Shown here piece after piece: positions 34,439 through 45,010 of a stretch of DNA of 64,000 bases. Position 1 is the first letter of the stretch. Every line of letters begins with the position of its first letter. Origin of the DNA: Metallyticus violacea (lineage: Eukaryota; Arthropoda; Insecta; Mantodea; Metallyticidae); assembly GCA_030762175.1 (NCBI GenBank), contig CM060834.1:31934501-31998500 (forward strand), written 5' to 3'. A program made the translations under genes and the position numbers. The notes beneath the pieces are model-generated. The model saw only the letters and a list, made by a program, of their open reading frames with translations. It made no database searches and had not been told where the DNA came from.

Positions 34439-34980
34439 ATTTTCTATCTAAAATTTATACTTTCATTATAGGAGTACTCCATTTATAATAGTTGTTTTTA
34501 GGGGAAAGGAAGTACTTTAAAGGTCTGCTTTTCAGAATTTCAAGCTGTTATTCCTGATAATAATAAGCTGTTTTAATAATTATAGGATTTGAGAATCTTG
34601 TTACTTGTGCATTAACAGATACATGGTGAATAGTTCTGTTTGTGAAAGACAGTTAATGAAGTGGTACCTACAGGATTATTGTAGTATGCTGAAAAGTAAT
34701 GCATCCTGCAAAGAAATAAATAGTAAATTTAGGAGTATATAATTTTCTTAAACATTTGTTTATAAATTGATTGGTAAGTGGTGAGCATATAGGCTTTTTT
34801 TTTTTTGGCCATCAAGCTTTTTGTCTAAAAAATTCAACAAGACATACATTTTCTGAAATCATAATGAAACATTCTCTGAACATTAGTATCTTACTGTGCT
34901 CTAGTTTAAGGAGTTCTGGTTGAAGTTAATGGCTCTTTATTCAAATTATATTTAGGAAGCTATAGACAATGGAGTGGTAA

Positions 34981-35152
34981 TATCCTTATTTGAATTTATT
35001 AAACATGTTCACAGTAACTCCACTTATACAACATTAGGACATGTTACAGGGGCAATCACTCCCATCATGCAATTGCCCCCAAAACCTATACTAATGTTGT
35101 ATAAGTAAGTGGAGTTAGTGTGAACATATTTAATAAATTCTAATAGGATAAT
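34981..35152. mobile_element. Penelope-end foldback with 53-nt loop
   Basis: Arms of about 57-60 nt (34981-35037, 35091-35150) are inverted repeats with a 4-nt size difference. They contain CACTAACTCCACTTACTTAT-type sequence, the same terminal motif as the PLE pair at 31-34 kb. The loop (35038-35090), read on the minus strand, holds ATGATGGGAG...GTAACATGTC, a decayed hammerhead-like signature. The arm starts directly after its GTC, where hammerhead helix I would lie. Confidence 0.75.
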
Positions 35153-35244
35153 AACTCTTTGTTGAAAAGTCCAAAACAGAGTTGCAATGCACTTACAAAA
35201 TGACCAAAGAAGTTCTGTTGGTTTCAGAGTAGGCATTTCAAAGT

Positions 35245-35727
35245 ATTATAATTTGAACAAAATAAAATGTTAAGTATTAAATCAAGGAACTTCTGTCAAT
35301 ATGATTGAAGATTTGCATTCCATTGTGATGAAACTGTTCAGAATGGAAAGCAAAATATCTATTCATTACAGTTTCAAAATCAGCAAAAGTTTGGAATGCT
35401 GATTATTCAAAGAAAAGAAAAGATAATAATCTGATATCTGGAGAATATGATGGAGCCACTAGTCTTGGAACCAGATGGACAATGCTTTTGCAAGCCACTT
35501 TATATGTATGTGGTTTTGTATTACTAGCCTTTGTGTTTCATGGGTGCAGGCTCCTTAGTTTTAAGACTTTTATGGGTCTGTTGCAGCACAATTCATTTGT
35601 CTTCAATTGTATTGCGAACTGGCAGTAGTGCACAGTATCCCACACAGTCCACCAAAATATAGAGCATAAACTTCTTTTGGGTTAGTGATGGTTTTGGTTA
35701 TTTGGGAATAGATTCATCGGCTACTAC
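35245..35727 (-). mobile_element. Mariner-like transposase fragment (C-terminal half)
   Basis: The minus strand gives SYSPDIRLLSFLFF (for PYSPDLAPSDYHLF) at about 35465-35425, then FETVMNRYFAFHSEQFHHNG, matching the end of a mariner transposase; upstream frames resemble the VLYYELL...NTI region. Heavily mutated. A family B SINE adjoins it on the right. Confidence 0.6.
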
Positions 35728-36015
35728 ATCATTGCCTCATAGACCCAAGGTCGTGGACTCAAACCTGGCCAGGGTTGATGAACTTTTAGGGCATAAAAAT
35801 CTTAAGTGTCTTGGAGTATCACTGCCTCATAGATCCAAGGTTGTGGGTTCAAACCTGGCCAGGGTCAATGGATTTTTATGGCACAAAAATCCTAAGTTTT
35901 CCTAAGGAAAGGAAAGCCATTGGTTCCATGTCTTAGATTTACAGCATGTAAAAGAACCTCAAGCCCAAAGAAGGGCCTCTTGAGCAAAATTTATGATTGA
36001 CCATTTCAAGCCTTG
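35728..36015 (+). mobile_element. tRNA-headed SINE, family B, with duplicated head
   Basis: Two tandem heads, 91 bp apart, each with GCCTCATAGA(C/T)CCAAGG and a B box (GACTCAAACCTGGCC and GGTTCAAACCTGGCC), precede one body (AAAATCCTAAGT, AGAACCTCAAGCC, TTGAGCAAAATTT). Compare single-headed 8585-8848 and the headless-type 57845-58073. Confidence 0.8.
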
Positions 36016-38740
36016 TTTAGAATTAGACAATAAATTAGACCAAAGCTGCTTAAGAGCATGCTTAAATTAAATACACACTTACATTTACTGACTGTGACAG
36101 CTCGCAACTGAATAAGTTGGTCCCTCTGAACTACCACATTATTTTCTTAAATGGATCAGCACCAGGGTTTATACCAAAACACCACAATTGTCAACCAGGA
36201 CAATACTATTATATTCATATATAAGTTAATGAATATAAATATATACAAACGATAATAATGTGTGACAATAGTTGATAATCTGATTGCATGTCAGCAGTTT
36301 ATCATAAAAGGAATCTTTATGCTGATGTGCAATGCAAAACAGATATAATCTCATGCTGGCTTCTGAGCCATTTTGCACTCATGTGGAACCCAGCAACTGA
36401 ATTTATCTCTTTTTCCTAGCTGGTGGGGATGGAGCCTGTTTGCTCATTGTTTCCCAGTATAAATTCATGGAACATACAAACTCATATAGTCATCTTCACA
36501 GTGTTCAGTATAACTGCACTTCTCATACTGTAACACTAGAAAAAATTGAACTTACGAGCGTAATAGTATATCTCTAAGCAACAATTTGTTCCTGTCTTTT
36601 TATTTATGGCCCATGTCACCAATGCTTGAAATTTGAACATAATAAACTGACAGAGCTTTTTGGTCAACTGTATATTTGAGGCATAATGCAGTAAAATCTG
36701 TTTCAAACTTGTCAGTGACAAAGTGACCTGTTGCTGCAGCTATTGTATTTCAAGAAGTTTGAAATAAATAATGGTATGTTATAAGATTTGCAATAACCTT
36801 AAAGTTTCTTGCACCTTTTTGCATGAAAATGAAAAATGCCAAAAAATTTACTTTAAACTTGCTTTGAAGACAATTTTACAAATACTTGTCAATGAGGGTG
36901 GAGTTAATGGCTTTTATGAGAGACTTCCCCTCAATAATGAATGAGTGAAAATTGGAATCTGTAACTGTCTTGCATGATTTCCTATTCTGTTTGCTGTGCA
37001 CCAGCATGTCACTATGTCTATGGCTTCTAAATTTTTTTGTCTCCCATTTTTGCATTTTTTACTAGGATGGGCACTTACCAGTATTTACCAGACTGTTCTT
37101 TCAGGATATATGACTTAAATTCTATGTAGTATAAAAATTCTAGGAATAATAATTTTATTAAAATTTAATCTATGATGAGGTGATCTATGCAATTTCTGCA
37201 TCATGCAGTTTTTAATTTGAAAATAGCATTATGTATAAGGAATAATTCTGTTCTGAAATATGTTTTCTCATAAGTCAAGTTTCTGGTTTGCAAGTGTTCA
37301 TTTAATGCAGGTTTTACTGTATTGGAACTAAACAGTTTCAAAATTTATAGAACCAACATATGTAAAAAAAACCCACAGAATAGGCATCATTATTTCATGA
37401 GTTTGTGTCTGATGATTCTGTTCATATTTAAAGGAATTTCATTGCTTTTAAGCAAGATGATGTGCAGCACAGTTGCATTTTGATTTAGTTTGGAAATGCC
37501 TTGTTCCTCTAACCTGGTTTTGCAACTGCAGCTAAAATTATTGATGACTCATGAAGGCCTAATCTTAAGAACACTTGCTTTTATAAACAAGCTTTTCAGC
37601 ACACCAACATAAAAACACGTGTTTTTTCTCTGAGAATAGAGGTAATCTACAAAAGTAGCAACTTATGCCTATTTGATGAAAAAAGTCATATTGCTTGAAA
37701 ACTTAAATTAGTGCTATACTTCAGTGCCTTTATTATACCAGTACATGGAACATTAATATTACTATAACTTAAACCTGTGGCATTTAAATTCTTTAATGAT
37801 TTGTCATACTGAGTAATGTTTATTTAAATGCTTTTGTAGTGGTATACACTTATGAGCAACAAGCAAACATTTTAATCCCATTTATCGAAATATTTATTTG
37901 AGAATTCATAGCTAATAAGATAAATCTTAGGTTGTAATGTTACATTTTGACTTAGGTCTACCCTGACCTATTATTAATATTAGGTATAAGCATCACAAAT
38001 GGCATATTAATATCCTCACATTCAGATTGTCAAAATAAAACTAGTGCAGTAATGGGCATTAAAAACTGACTTGTTATGATAGTTCATTATCATTTAAAAT
38101 TAATTATAATCAAGAATTATACTTTTGCATGATTGTACTCTGCACTAAACAATATTTTCATTTGTATTAAATGCACATGTCAGAATCATGCTTTCATGTA
38201 TTTGTAAAATGAGTAATTTTATGACGAGCACAAAAGTGGTTGATTAGAATTGAAGATGTTTAAAGGCTAGTGAAGCACTAACCATAAATGTTGACCGTGA
38301 TGCGCATTTACATTTTTTTAAGAATGTGGCAAGATAGACTGTACAAAATGTATTACTATTGAAGAAGTTCAAAGTGTTAATATCCATTGAAGCTTAAAAC
38401 ACCCAGAACTGACCAGCTTTAGAAGATAATGCTGATATATTTCTGAATAAAAACATTTAAGGGCTGCTTTCAGTTCTAGGGGAAAGATTTTTAAAATATT
38501 AATCAGTACAAAATGAGATGGCAGTAAAAAATATTGACATTTCTAAATAGGAGCCTGTGCTCTTGATCATGCTTATAGCATAATGTTAGCAAAATCCTCT
38601 TTCTTTCAAAGAACCATACAAACCATGACATTGTCAAAGGGGTCTTATAGGGTAGTTTCTTTTGAAGGTAGCTGTCAACAAATTTCAGTGGATTGTAGTG
38701 TCCAATTCTTTAATAAAAAAAGTAATGGAAGAAGATTGTA
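36016..38740. other. Intergenic, AT-rich, no feature recognised
   Basis: No exon with splice sites and no clear transposon coding remnant were seen. Confidence 0.4.
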
Positions 38741-38950
38741 ATTAAGATTATTGTTGTAAGATATGATTAAGTCCAGCTACATACCATTATTGGCTCCACT
38801 TATTTGTTTTAAAAGTAGAACATGTTTACAGACCATTGTCCACATCCTCAGATAACCTTCAACTCATGTTTTACATTTAAACAAGGGAGTGGAGCCAATA
38901 AGAGCATGTAATTCGACTCAATTGTACAATAATCTTTATTATATGATTAG
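38741..38950. mobile_element. Penelope-type end family C, foldback copy
   Basis: ATTGGCTCCACTTATTTGTTT (about 38789-38809) and its inverted partner AAACAAGGGAGTGGAGCCAAT (about 38880-38900) flank a centre carrying a CTGAGGATG...TAAACATGTT signature on the minus strand. The outer flanks (AAGATTATTGT) recur inverted as ACAATAATCTTTA. Related copies lie at 39867-39990 and 51296-51440. Confidence 0.65.
38819..38851 (-). ncRNA. Hammerhead-like motif, family C (decayed)
   Basis: CTGAGGA (38851-38845), 6-bp-type hairpin with AATG loop, then TAAAC (G12 lost), AT, GTT. Same layout as the other PLE-end motifs. Confidence 0.4.
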
Positions 38951-39129
38951 CTTCCCTGTACAAGTTCCAATCAGCATTTCAAGAAATGTAACATTGGAAT
39001 AAGCCAATTTGATTGTGTGTGTATGTCTTGCTTACTTGCCAAATTGGGCATTGGAGTTCTGGACATGGGCGGCAGAAGGTTAGAAGCTTAGTCCATTTGT
39101 AAGTGCACATGCATGAATCAACAAACTAC

Positions 39130-39340
39130 ATTATGTTGATTGATGGTGGTCAAGATGGGGTGAGATGATGATGAAGTTATGATGGAATGAGCGACAGGAT
39201 AACCGGAGCACCCAGAGAAAACCTGTCCAGACACCATTTTGTCTACTTGAAGTCCCATTTACAATCTCTGAGGTCAAATCCAGGCAAGCCTCAGGGGAGG
39301 CAAACAGTCTTAACCACTTAGCCACATTGCCATCTATCTC
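39130..39340 (-). mobile_element. tRNA-headed SINE-like repeat, family E
   Basis: On the minus strand the head reads GTGGCTAAGTGGTTAAGACT (A-box-like, tRNA-Leu/Ser style), followed by a weak B box and a body with GGTTTTCTCTGGGTGCTCCG. The tail is ill-defined. Only one copy was seen here. Confidence 0.55.
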
Positions 39341-39524
39341 ATTTTTGTTTGATTGTCCAATAAGCCTACTGTAGTGTCAAAGAATTTTATTACCCCAAAT
39401 AAAAGGCATTACAATTGAAATTTGCATCTTTTTATTAGCTATTATTATTATCAACAAAATATACATAGATTTTAATCTAATAATTCAATAGATTATATAT
39501 AAATAACTAAAATCAACTTGCAAA

Positions 39525-39555
39525 GATGATGATGATGATTATCATCATCATCATC
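39525..39555. repeat. Palindromic microsatellite (GAT)n/(ATC)n
   Basis: Five GAT triplets run directly into their inverted complement, a short perfect hairpin. Confidence 0.85.
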
Positions 39556-39866
39556 CTCCTTCATTATTAATGGAACCTAGGCCTTTGACTAATTCTGAAG
39601 GTACCAGCTTCACCCCAGAACAATTCAATTAATACCAGTGGAACCCCCATCCTTTGGATTTCAGAAGATAGTGACCTTTCGTGTTATTTTCCCTTAAAAT
39701 CTGCAGAATTTTAATCAGTTTATAAACTAAGAACCATATATTAACACAATTATAAAATTTACAACCAAGCTACAAAATATCTAAGTAGACTAACTTCAGT
39801 TACTTACATTCCAAACTACCTTTATGTACTAAAAATGTTAATTAGAACTTGTACAGTGAAGCTAAT

Positions 39867-39995
39867 CATATAATTAAGATTATTGTATGATTGAGTCAAA
39901 CTACACACTCTTATTGCTCCACTTGCTTGTTTGCAATATGTAGTACTAGTTTCACGAACCATTGTTCACAGTCGACAGCTGAGGATAATTTAAAA
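39867..39995. mobile_element. Penelope-type end family C, second copy
   Basis: Shares AAGATTATTGTATGATTGAG, CACACTCTTATTG and GCTCCACTTG with the copies at 38.8 and 51.3 kb. On the minus strand it keeps the hairpin and GAAAC-TA-GTA part, but the CUGANGA part is altered. Confidence 0.6.
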
Positions 39996-40449
39996 ATGTT
40001 TGGAATGTTATCCTTTTTCCACTTGTTTAATTATGTGGATAGAGGCATTGTCATGGTGCAGCAGGATTACATAGGCCTGTCTTTGGATGTTTCAGTCTCA
40101 GTACATGGAAACCTGGCAGAGACTTTGTAGAGTACTGTCTGGCATTGACTGCATCTTGTCACTCAAGCATAGCTGTCACAACATGGCTGCTAGCTAAGAA
40201 GAAAGAGCAGGTCATTTTCTTGCTAATATATATTTCTTCATTTTTGTTTGAGAATCCTCTCCTGTGGAAAGACAAATATTGATGGCTGTCACTTATATTC
40301 TGGATGCAGCTTATGTCACCAAAAAATCCAGCAAATGCACAACTTCATTACATGAAGGCTTTCTTTCAAAATCTTTTTATTGCTCATGATTCCAATGTTC
40401 AGGGCTTCATGTATCTGGGTATATGTATAATGAATATCTTCCTTCAATA
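39996..40449 (-). mobile_element. Older mariner relic, C-terminal part, split by a second mariner
   Basis: The minus strand gives ILSNKKILKESLHVMKLCIC (about 40400-40340) and a CCTMTMPL segment whose shifted frame reads LLHHDNASIH, both mariner-type. Its N-terminal part continues at 41576-41770 beyond the inserted mariner. Confidence 0.65.
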
Positions 40450-41575
40450 TATGTGGGTAGGTCCATAAGTTTCTGGCCAAACCATTTTCTAGATATGATA
40501 AAGACAAAAACTATATTTTGCTTTTCAACATAGTTGCCCTTTATTGCAATACACTTATCACATCTTTGAATTAGCATTTCAATCCCCCCCCCCCAAATAG
40601 TCAGAAGTCTTGTCTGCAAAATGGGCATAAACAGCATCCATCACTTCTTCATCACAATTTAATTTCCGGGCTGTGTTGTGTGCACAGGTATGTTGTCTGA
40701 AGAAGGCACACACTACCATTCAGCTTTGCTTGCCTTTTCTCTTTGATGGAAGCACATAGGCCAGCATAGTGCTTGCCATTTACATGTTGTTCCTCTCCTT
40801 GAATTCAATGAAGAGTATTGCCTAACAATTCCAAAATATTGTGACTATGATCTTGGTTGACTGAGTGACCTTGGCCTTTAGAGGTGGTGTTTTGCCAGGT
40901 TTATGCCACACTCCATTGATTCTTTTTTGGACAATGGATCATAATAGAGGACCATAGTTTCATCTCCTGTAACAATGGTATGCAGAACTTCTCTCTCATT
41001 GCCATGACAGAGCTTCAAAAATGCTTGACAACAGATGGCTCGTTGCTGCTTTTGGACTGAGGAAAGAAGTCTAGGCACTTATCTTGCACTAACCTAATTT
41101 ATGTTTAAATGTTCATGAATAATTCAAAGGACTGTGTTTTAGAAAGGCGTAACCTTGGTGCTATTTCTGTAACTTTGAGCTGCTGGTCTTCCATAATTTC
41201 TTCTTCCATAAGAGCAATATTTTCAGGAGTGAGCACCTCCAAGGGCTGACCTGCATGCTCTTTGTCTTCAATGCTCGACCCATTCGAAAAAGTTTGGTCC
41301 ATTCTTTTATGGTAGAATGTGAGGGGGATGCTTCCCCATATACACCATCCAATTGCTGTTTAATTTTAATTTGGAGTAAGTCCTTCTTTTGTGAGGAGCT
41401 TGATATTCCATTTTGAACATGTCAAAATCTTCTACACATAGCCTTCTTTATGCAACTATATCTGAACAACTGAACACAACAGAGCAGAAATTACAGCTGC
41501 AATTATTTACTTAACAGATAAGAGTTTTGTGAAGGCAATAATTCTTTCTGTGAGGCCAACCTATGGACCTACATA
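40450..41575 (-). mobile_element. Mariner transposon, second copy, inserted in an older mariner
   Basis: Ends with TAGGTCCATAAGTTTCTGGCC at left and its imperfect inverse at right, next to TA. The minus-strand coding remnant includes MDQTFSNGSSIEDKEHAGQP (about 41300), LTPENIALMEEEI, MPRLLSSVQKQQR (about 41075), and VTGDETMVLYYDPLSKKESM (about 40985-40920). Same family as 19889-21134. It carries internal deletions (the HPPYSPDLAP block is missing) and frame breaks. Confidence 0.85.
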
Positions 41576-41770
41576 GTACTTCCATCACATTTTCATCTGT
41601 TGCTGCTTTTAAGGGCCATTCTGCACAGCTTGATCTTCAAGAGAGCCCATTCATGTATAAATTCTGCAAACCATCGATAAATAGTGACTTGTGAAGGTCC
41701 TCAAATTTATGGCACAATCTTTCAAAGCATTCTCTCTCTCCAGAACCAACTTTAAAGTCATAAAAAAAAA
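41576..41770 (-). mobile_element. Older mariner relic, N-terminal part
   Basis: Minus-strand frames give VTIYRWFAEFIHEW and KAATDENVMEV (about 41690-41590), the helix-turn-helix and linker of a mariner transposase, continuous in order with 39996-40449 once the inserted element is removed. Confidence 0.7.
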
Positions 41771-42154
41771 CCATGAAATGGAAATGATATCATTTTAGAT
41801 CTATCTTGAGACGTAACCCAACAATAACTCAATCACATATACAGATTTGCAGACTTAATACATTGTCAAGAGTACTCAGACTTGCACATTTCAATTTAAA
41901 AATAGGAGCAGCTGCATTAGCTTCTAATTACTCATTTTTGACCATTCTCAAAACTTTCAGTATGGTCTTCATATCTGTAATAAAGGTAATGGTTAAATAA
42001 AATGTAAGGTAGAAACGAGCATAAAAGAATATTCCTTATAACGGTGTAAAGTGTACCATTAAATTGTATGGAGTCACTGAATAAATGAACAATTTTTAAT
42101 TAGACAATGAGTTAATTTAATGCCCTTATGTTCTACTTACTATTGAATTTTATA

Positions 42155-42188
42155 GACATGTTTCACAGGCCTTCGCCTGCATCATCAG
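42155..42188 (-). ncRNA. Hammerhead-ribozyme-like motif, core intact, best copy
   Basis: CTGATGA (42188-42182), T, a 6-bp hairpin GCAGGC-GAAG-GCCTGT, GAAAC (42164-42160), AT, GTC ending at 42155. Every invariant hammerhead core base is present with the preferred GUC cleavage triplet. Helix III is minimal (C-G plus A-U with a 2-nt loop). Flanking bases do not form a clear helix I, so activity as a monomer is doubtful. It sits just 3' of a PLE endonuclease frame, where such ribozymes are expected. Confidence 0.65.
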
Positions 42189-42360
42189 GCTGTGCGTGAA
42201 CTGCTGGATTCATCATTTGTTGAATAGACTTGGTGTAGCTCTCATGGACATTTTATGAACTTTTGGATTAATTTTTCTTCTGTATGGATCTTGAAATTCA
42301 TAACCTTATCTTCATATTTTTTTATAAACACTTTTTCCCATATTCCCAGCTCCAAGGGTC

Positions 42361-42788
42361 TATTTACGAATTTCAATAATTTGACTTCCATTTCTATATC
42401 ATGTGTATCTCTCCAAAAGTGATGTGCAACCACTGATATATCTATGTGATTATACTTGATGTTTCTCCATTGTTCTTTTAGCCTAATTCCAATGCTTCTT
42501 TTTATTTTGCACATATATATTTTATCACATTCCAAATAGTTGTATTGATATATTCCTGGCTTCTTCTCATCAGGTATTTACGAATTTCAATAATTTGACT
42601 TCCATTTCTATATCATGTTTATCTCTCCAAAAGTGATGTGCAACCACTGATATATCTATGTGATTATACTTGATGTTTCTCCATTGTTCTTTTAGCCTAA
42701 TTCCAATGCTTCTTTTTATTTTGCACATATATATTTTATCACATTCCAAATAGTTGTATTGATATATTCCTGGCTTCTTCTCATCAGG
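42361..42788. repeat. 214-bp tandem duplication inside the Penelope fragment
   Basis: Two adjacent copies (starts 42361 and 42575) are identical by eye except for about one base, indicating a recent event. 214 is not a multiple of three, so the frame is shifted. Confidence 0.95.
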
Positions 42789-44119
42789 TATTCTATCATC
42801 ACTGCAGTTGAGCAGATTATTTAGGCTGAATTTGTTCACTGGGAACAAAGTAATCCCAAACTCTCAGAATATTTTCTGCAATTTTTTGGTGACCCAAGGG
42901 ATAATAAGTTAATTTCTTGTGAATGGCAGTTTCTTTTTTTGCTGACAATGTTATAACCTGTTTTAACCTCTTCTCTTGTTTGAATTTCTTGATTTTCTTG
43001 TCTATTCAAACTCATTCATGGGTATGTTAATGAATCTGTGTGCTAAGCTGTTGAAAACTGAACATGAATGAGTTTAAATTTGCGCAAATTACTAACTTCA
43101 CCTCAAACTCACTATTGAAATTTGCACAAGTTAGGGTTTCAGTGTCTTCTCCACATAAAGCAACAAAATTGTTAAAAACTCAAACCCTACAAGTTTGCAT
43201 GTGTCCATTGTCTATGATAAGGTAATCCCTTAGCACATATGCATTATTAATATTGGTTTCTTTCATGAGTGATTGAAGGGTTAGTCGACCCATAGCTCGA
43301 GGCTTTTTCAGATGAGGCATGGTTCCACCAAAATAGTAATGTCATGTCGGAGTCAGGCATGAGCAGTAAGGATAAAAAAAATTCCTTTTTGCTTTTCACC
43401 TTTTCATAATACCAGTATAATTGTTGTAAAAATGTCTGCCAATTTACTGTTAGTTGTATTTACATGCCATCTCATTTTGAACTAGTTATATGTTATACTT
43501 GAAAGTTCCTTATAGAGCACACATTTGAAAATTAAATAAATATTAAGCTTTTCAGATGGGGTATTCAAATAAATTTTGACTCAAGTGGGAACAAAATACA
43601 GAATGGTGATTTATGTTTGGGCAAAGCTTAATGTAAGAAACTTTTTGAAAATATGTAGTTAAGTAAATGCAGTGGGGTTCATAATGAAAATAAGTGTAAA
43701 GAGAGTGCCAATGGTAATGAAGCAGGAGATATAGGTATAATTCCCAATTACTGGTCCTTATTTTCAGTTTTTGTCAAGATAAACTCATACCCCCCTTTCT
43801 CTCTCTTTTTCCCCTCACTCTAGAAAACCAAACTTGAGTTAATTGCTTTAAAACTAATAGAAAAGTCAGTAAATAATTGTGTAAAAGTTGCAACAATACT
43901 AGCAGTGCCCTGATCTCATAACTGCTTGAAGCTAGGCACTCATGAATGATGAAAGATCCATTATTTTGTGCATTATCCAGATGCTTTAAGCCTCCTAAAT
44001 GTACCTACCAAGTTATGTCATAGATGCTATTGCCAACTTTTATTTAAATAACTACAACATATTTTAATCTTTTTTTTTTCCACTTATTTTTTATATGTTC
44101 TCTCATGTAATACAAATGT

Positions 44120-45010
44120 TTAACAACAATTGGTTTTCAAAATTACCCCCTTTTGCTCTCACACAAGACTGAAGTCTCTGGCCATTCCTTAATAGGAGCA
44201 TGCACTACCTCCAATGGGAAATCTGCCATTGTTAACTCCAGGATTGCTTGAAATTCTCAGTATTAGAGTGCTTTTCCTGCAAACCACACCCTCAAGTAAG
44301 GATCACTGTTTGTGATCCAGGGGGTTCAAATCGATACTGGTAGGAGGATAATATACAATAATAAAATCAGGAACATTTCTCTCAAGCCAAGTTTGTGTAT
44401 ATCTTGCCTTATAGGCTGGAGCTGAATTTTGAATTTTGCTGGACATTACAATACTTTGTTCAAGTTCTTCACCTGATTTCATACACTTTAGCAGTTGTCT
44501 TCTATCACTTTTGACCAAAATGGAGCTTGGTGACACCATCATAGCTCACTTCCCACCAAACCAATGCTGAGGCAGGAAGATTGCTTCTCTCGATCTCCAG
44601 GACCTTCTGACAAACTTCTTAGATATAAACACTGTCATTTTAACAAATATAGCTTTCTTCGATAATGAATATTTAATCTCTCATTAGTAAAAAGAATTTT
44701 CTGGTAGCTATTATTTGCATCACAACTTCTGCTGCAGTTCTGCAGTTAAAAATGCCCAATACTATGACACAAAGCCCTCAGTTCAAGTTCTTTCTGTAAG
44801 TACTATGGACATTGATCTCCTGGATATGTTAATTTCAAAAGGCATCACTGTTTGCTTCCAAGCTGGATTCTGGCTAACATGGGCTGCCATTGTTTTGACA
44901 ACAGCTACAGTCCTTACACAGCATGGGTGTCTGATCTCAAATGGCCATCATCTATACCAGTCTGAGTGAAGGATTGGGTGGCTTGATATGTAAGCATTGT
45001 AATGATTTCC
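44120..45010 (-). mobile_element. Degenerate Tc1-like transposon
   Basis: Minus-strand translation has MMVSPSSILVKSD (for VMVWAGV..DG.TKLHF in shifted frame), SAPAYKARYTQTWLERNVPDF (about 44430-44370) and PPTSIDLNPLDHK (about 44340-44305), matching the Tc1-type second aspartate and DExx regions. The aspartate before SAPAY is replaced by N-S context. Frameshifts are upstream. Inactive. Confidence 0.7.

Larger units (their letters stand above)
42121..42880 (-). mobile_element. Penelope-like element 3' part (GIY-YIG) with hammerhead-like tail
   Basis: The minus strand encodes KFSLNNLLNCSDDRIP, GIYQYNYLECDKIYMCKIKR (GIY and KIY kept), RLKEQWRNI, HHFWRDTHDIEMEVKLL, NRPLELGIWEKVFIKKYEDK, stopping at about 42242. 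Some 50 nt further lies the hammerhead-like motif at 42188-42155. A 214-bp tandem duplication (42361-42574 and 42575-42788) breaks the frame. The RT domain is absent. Confidence 0.85.
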
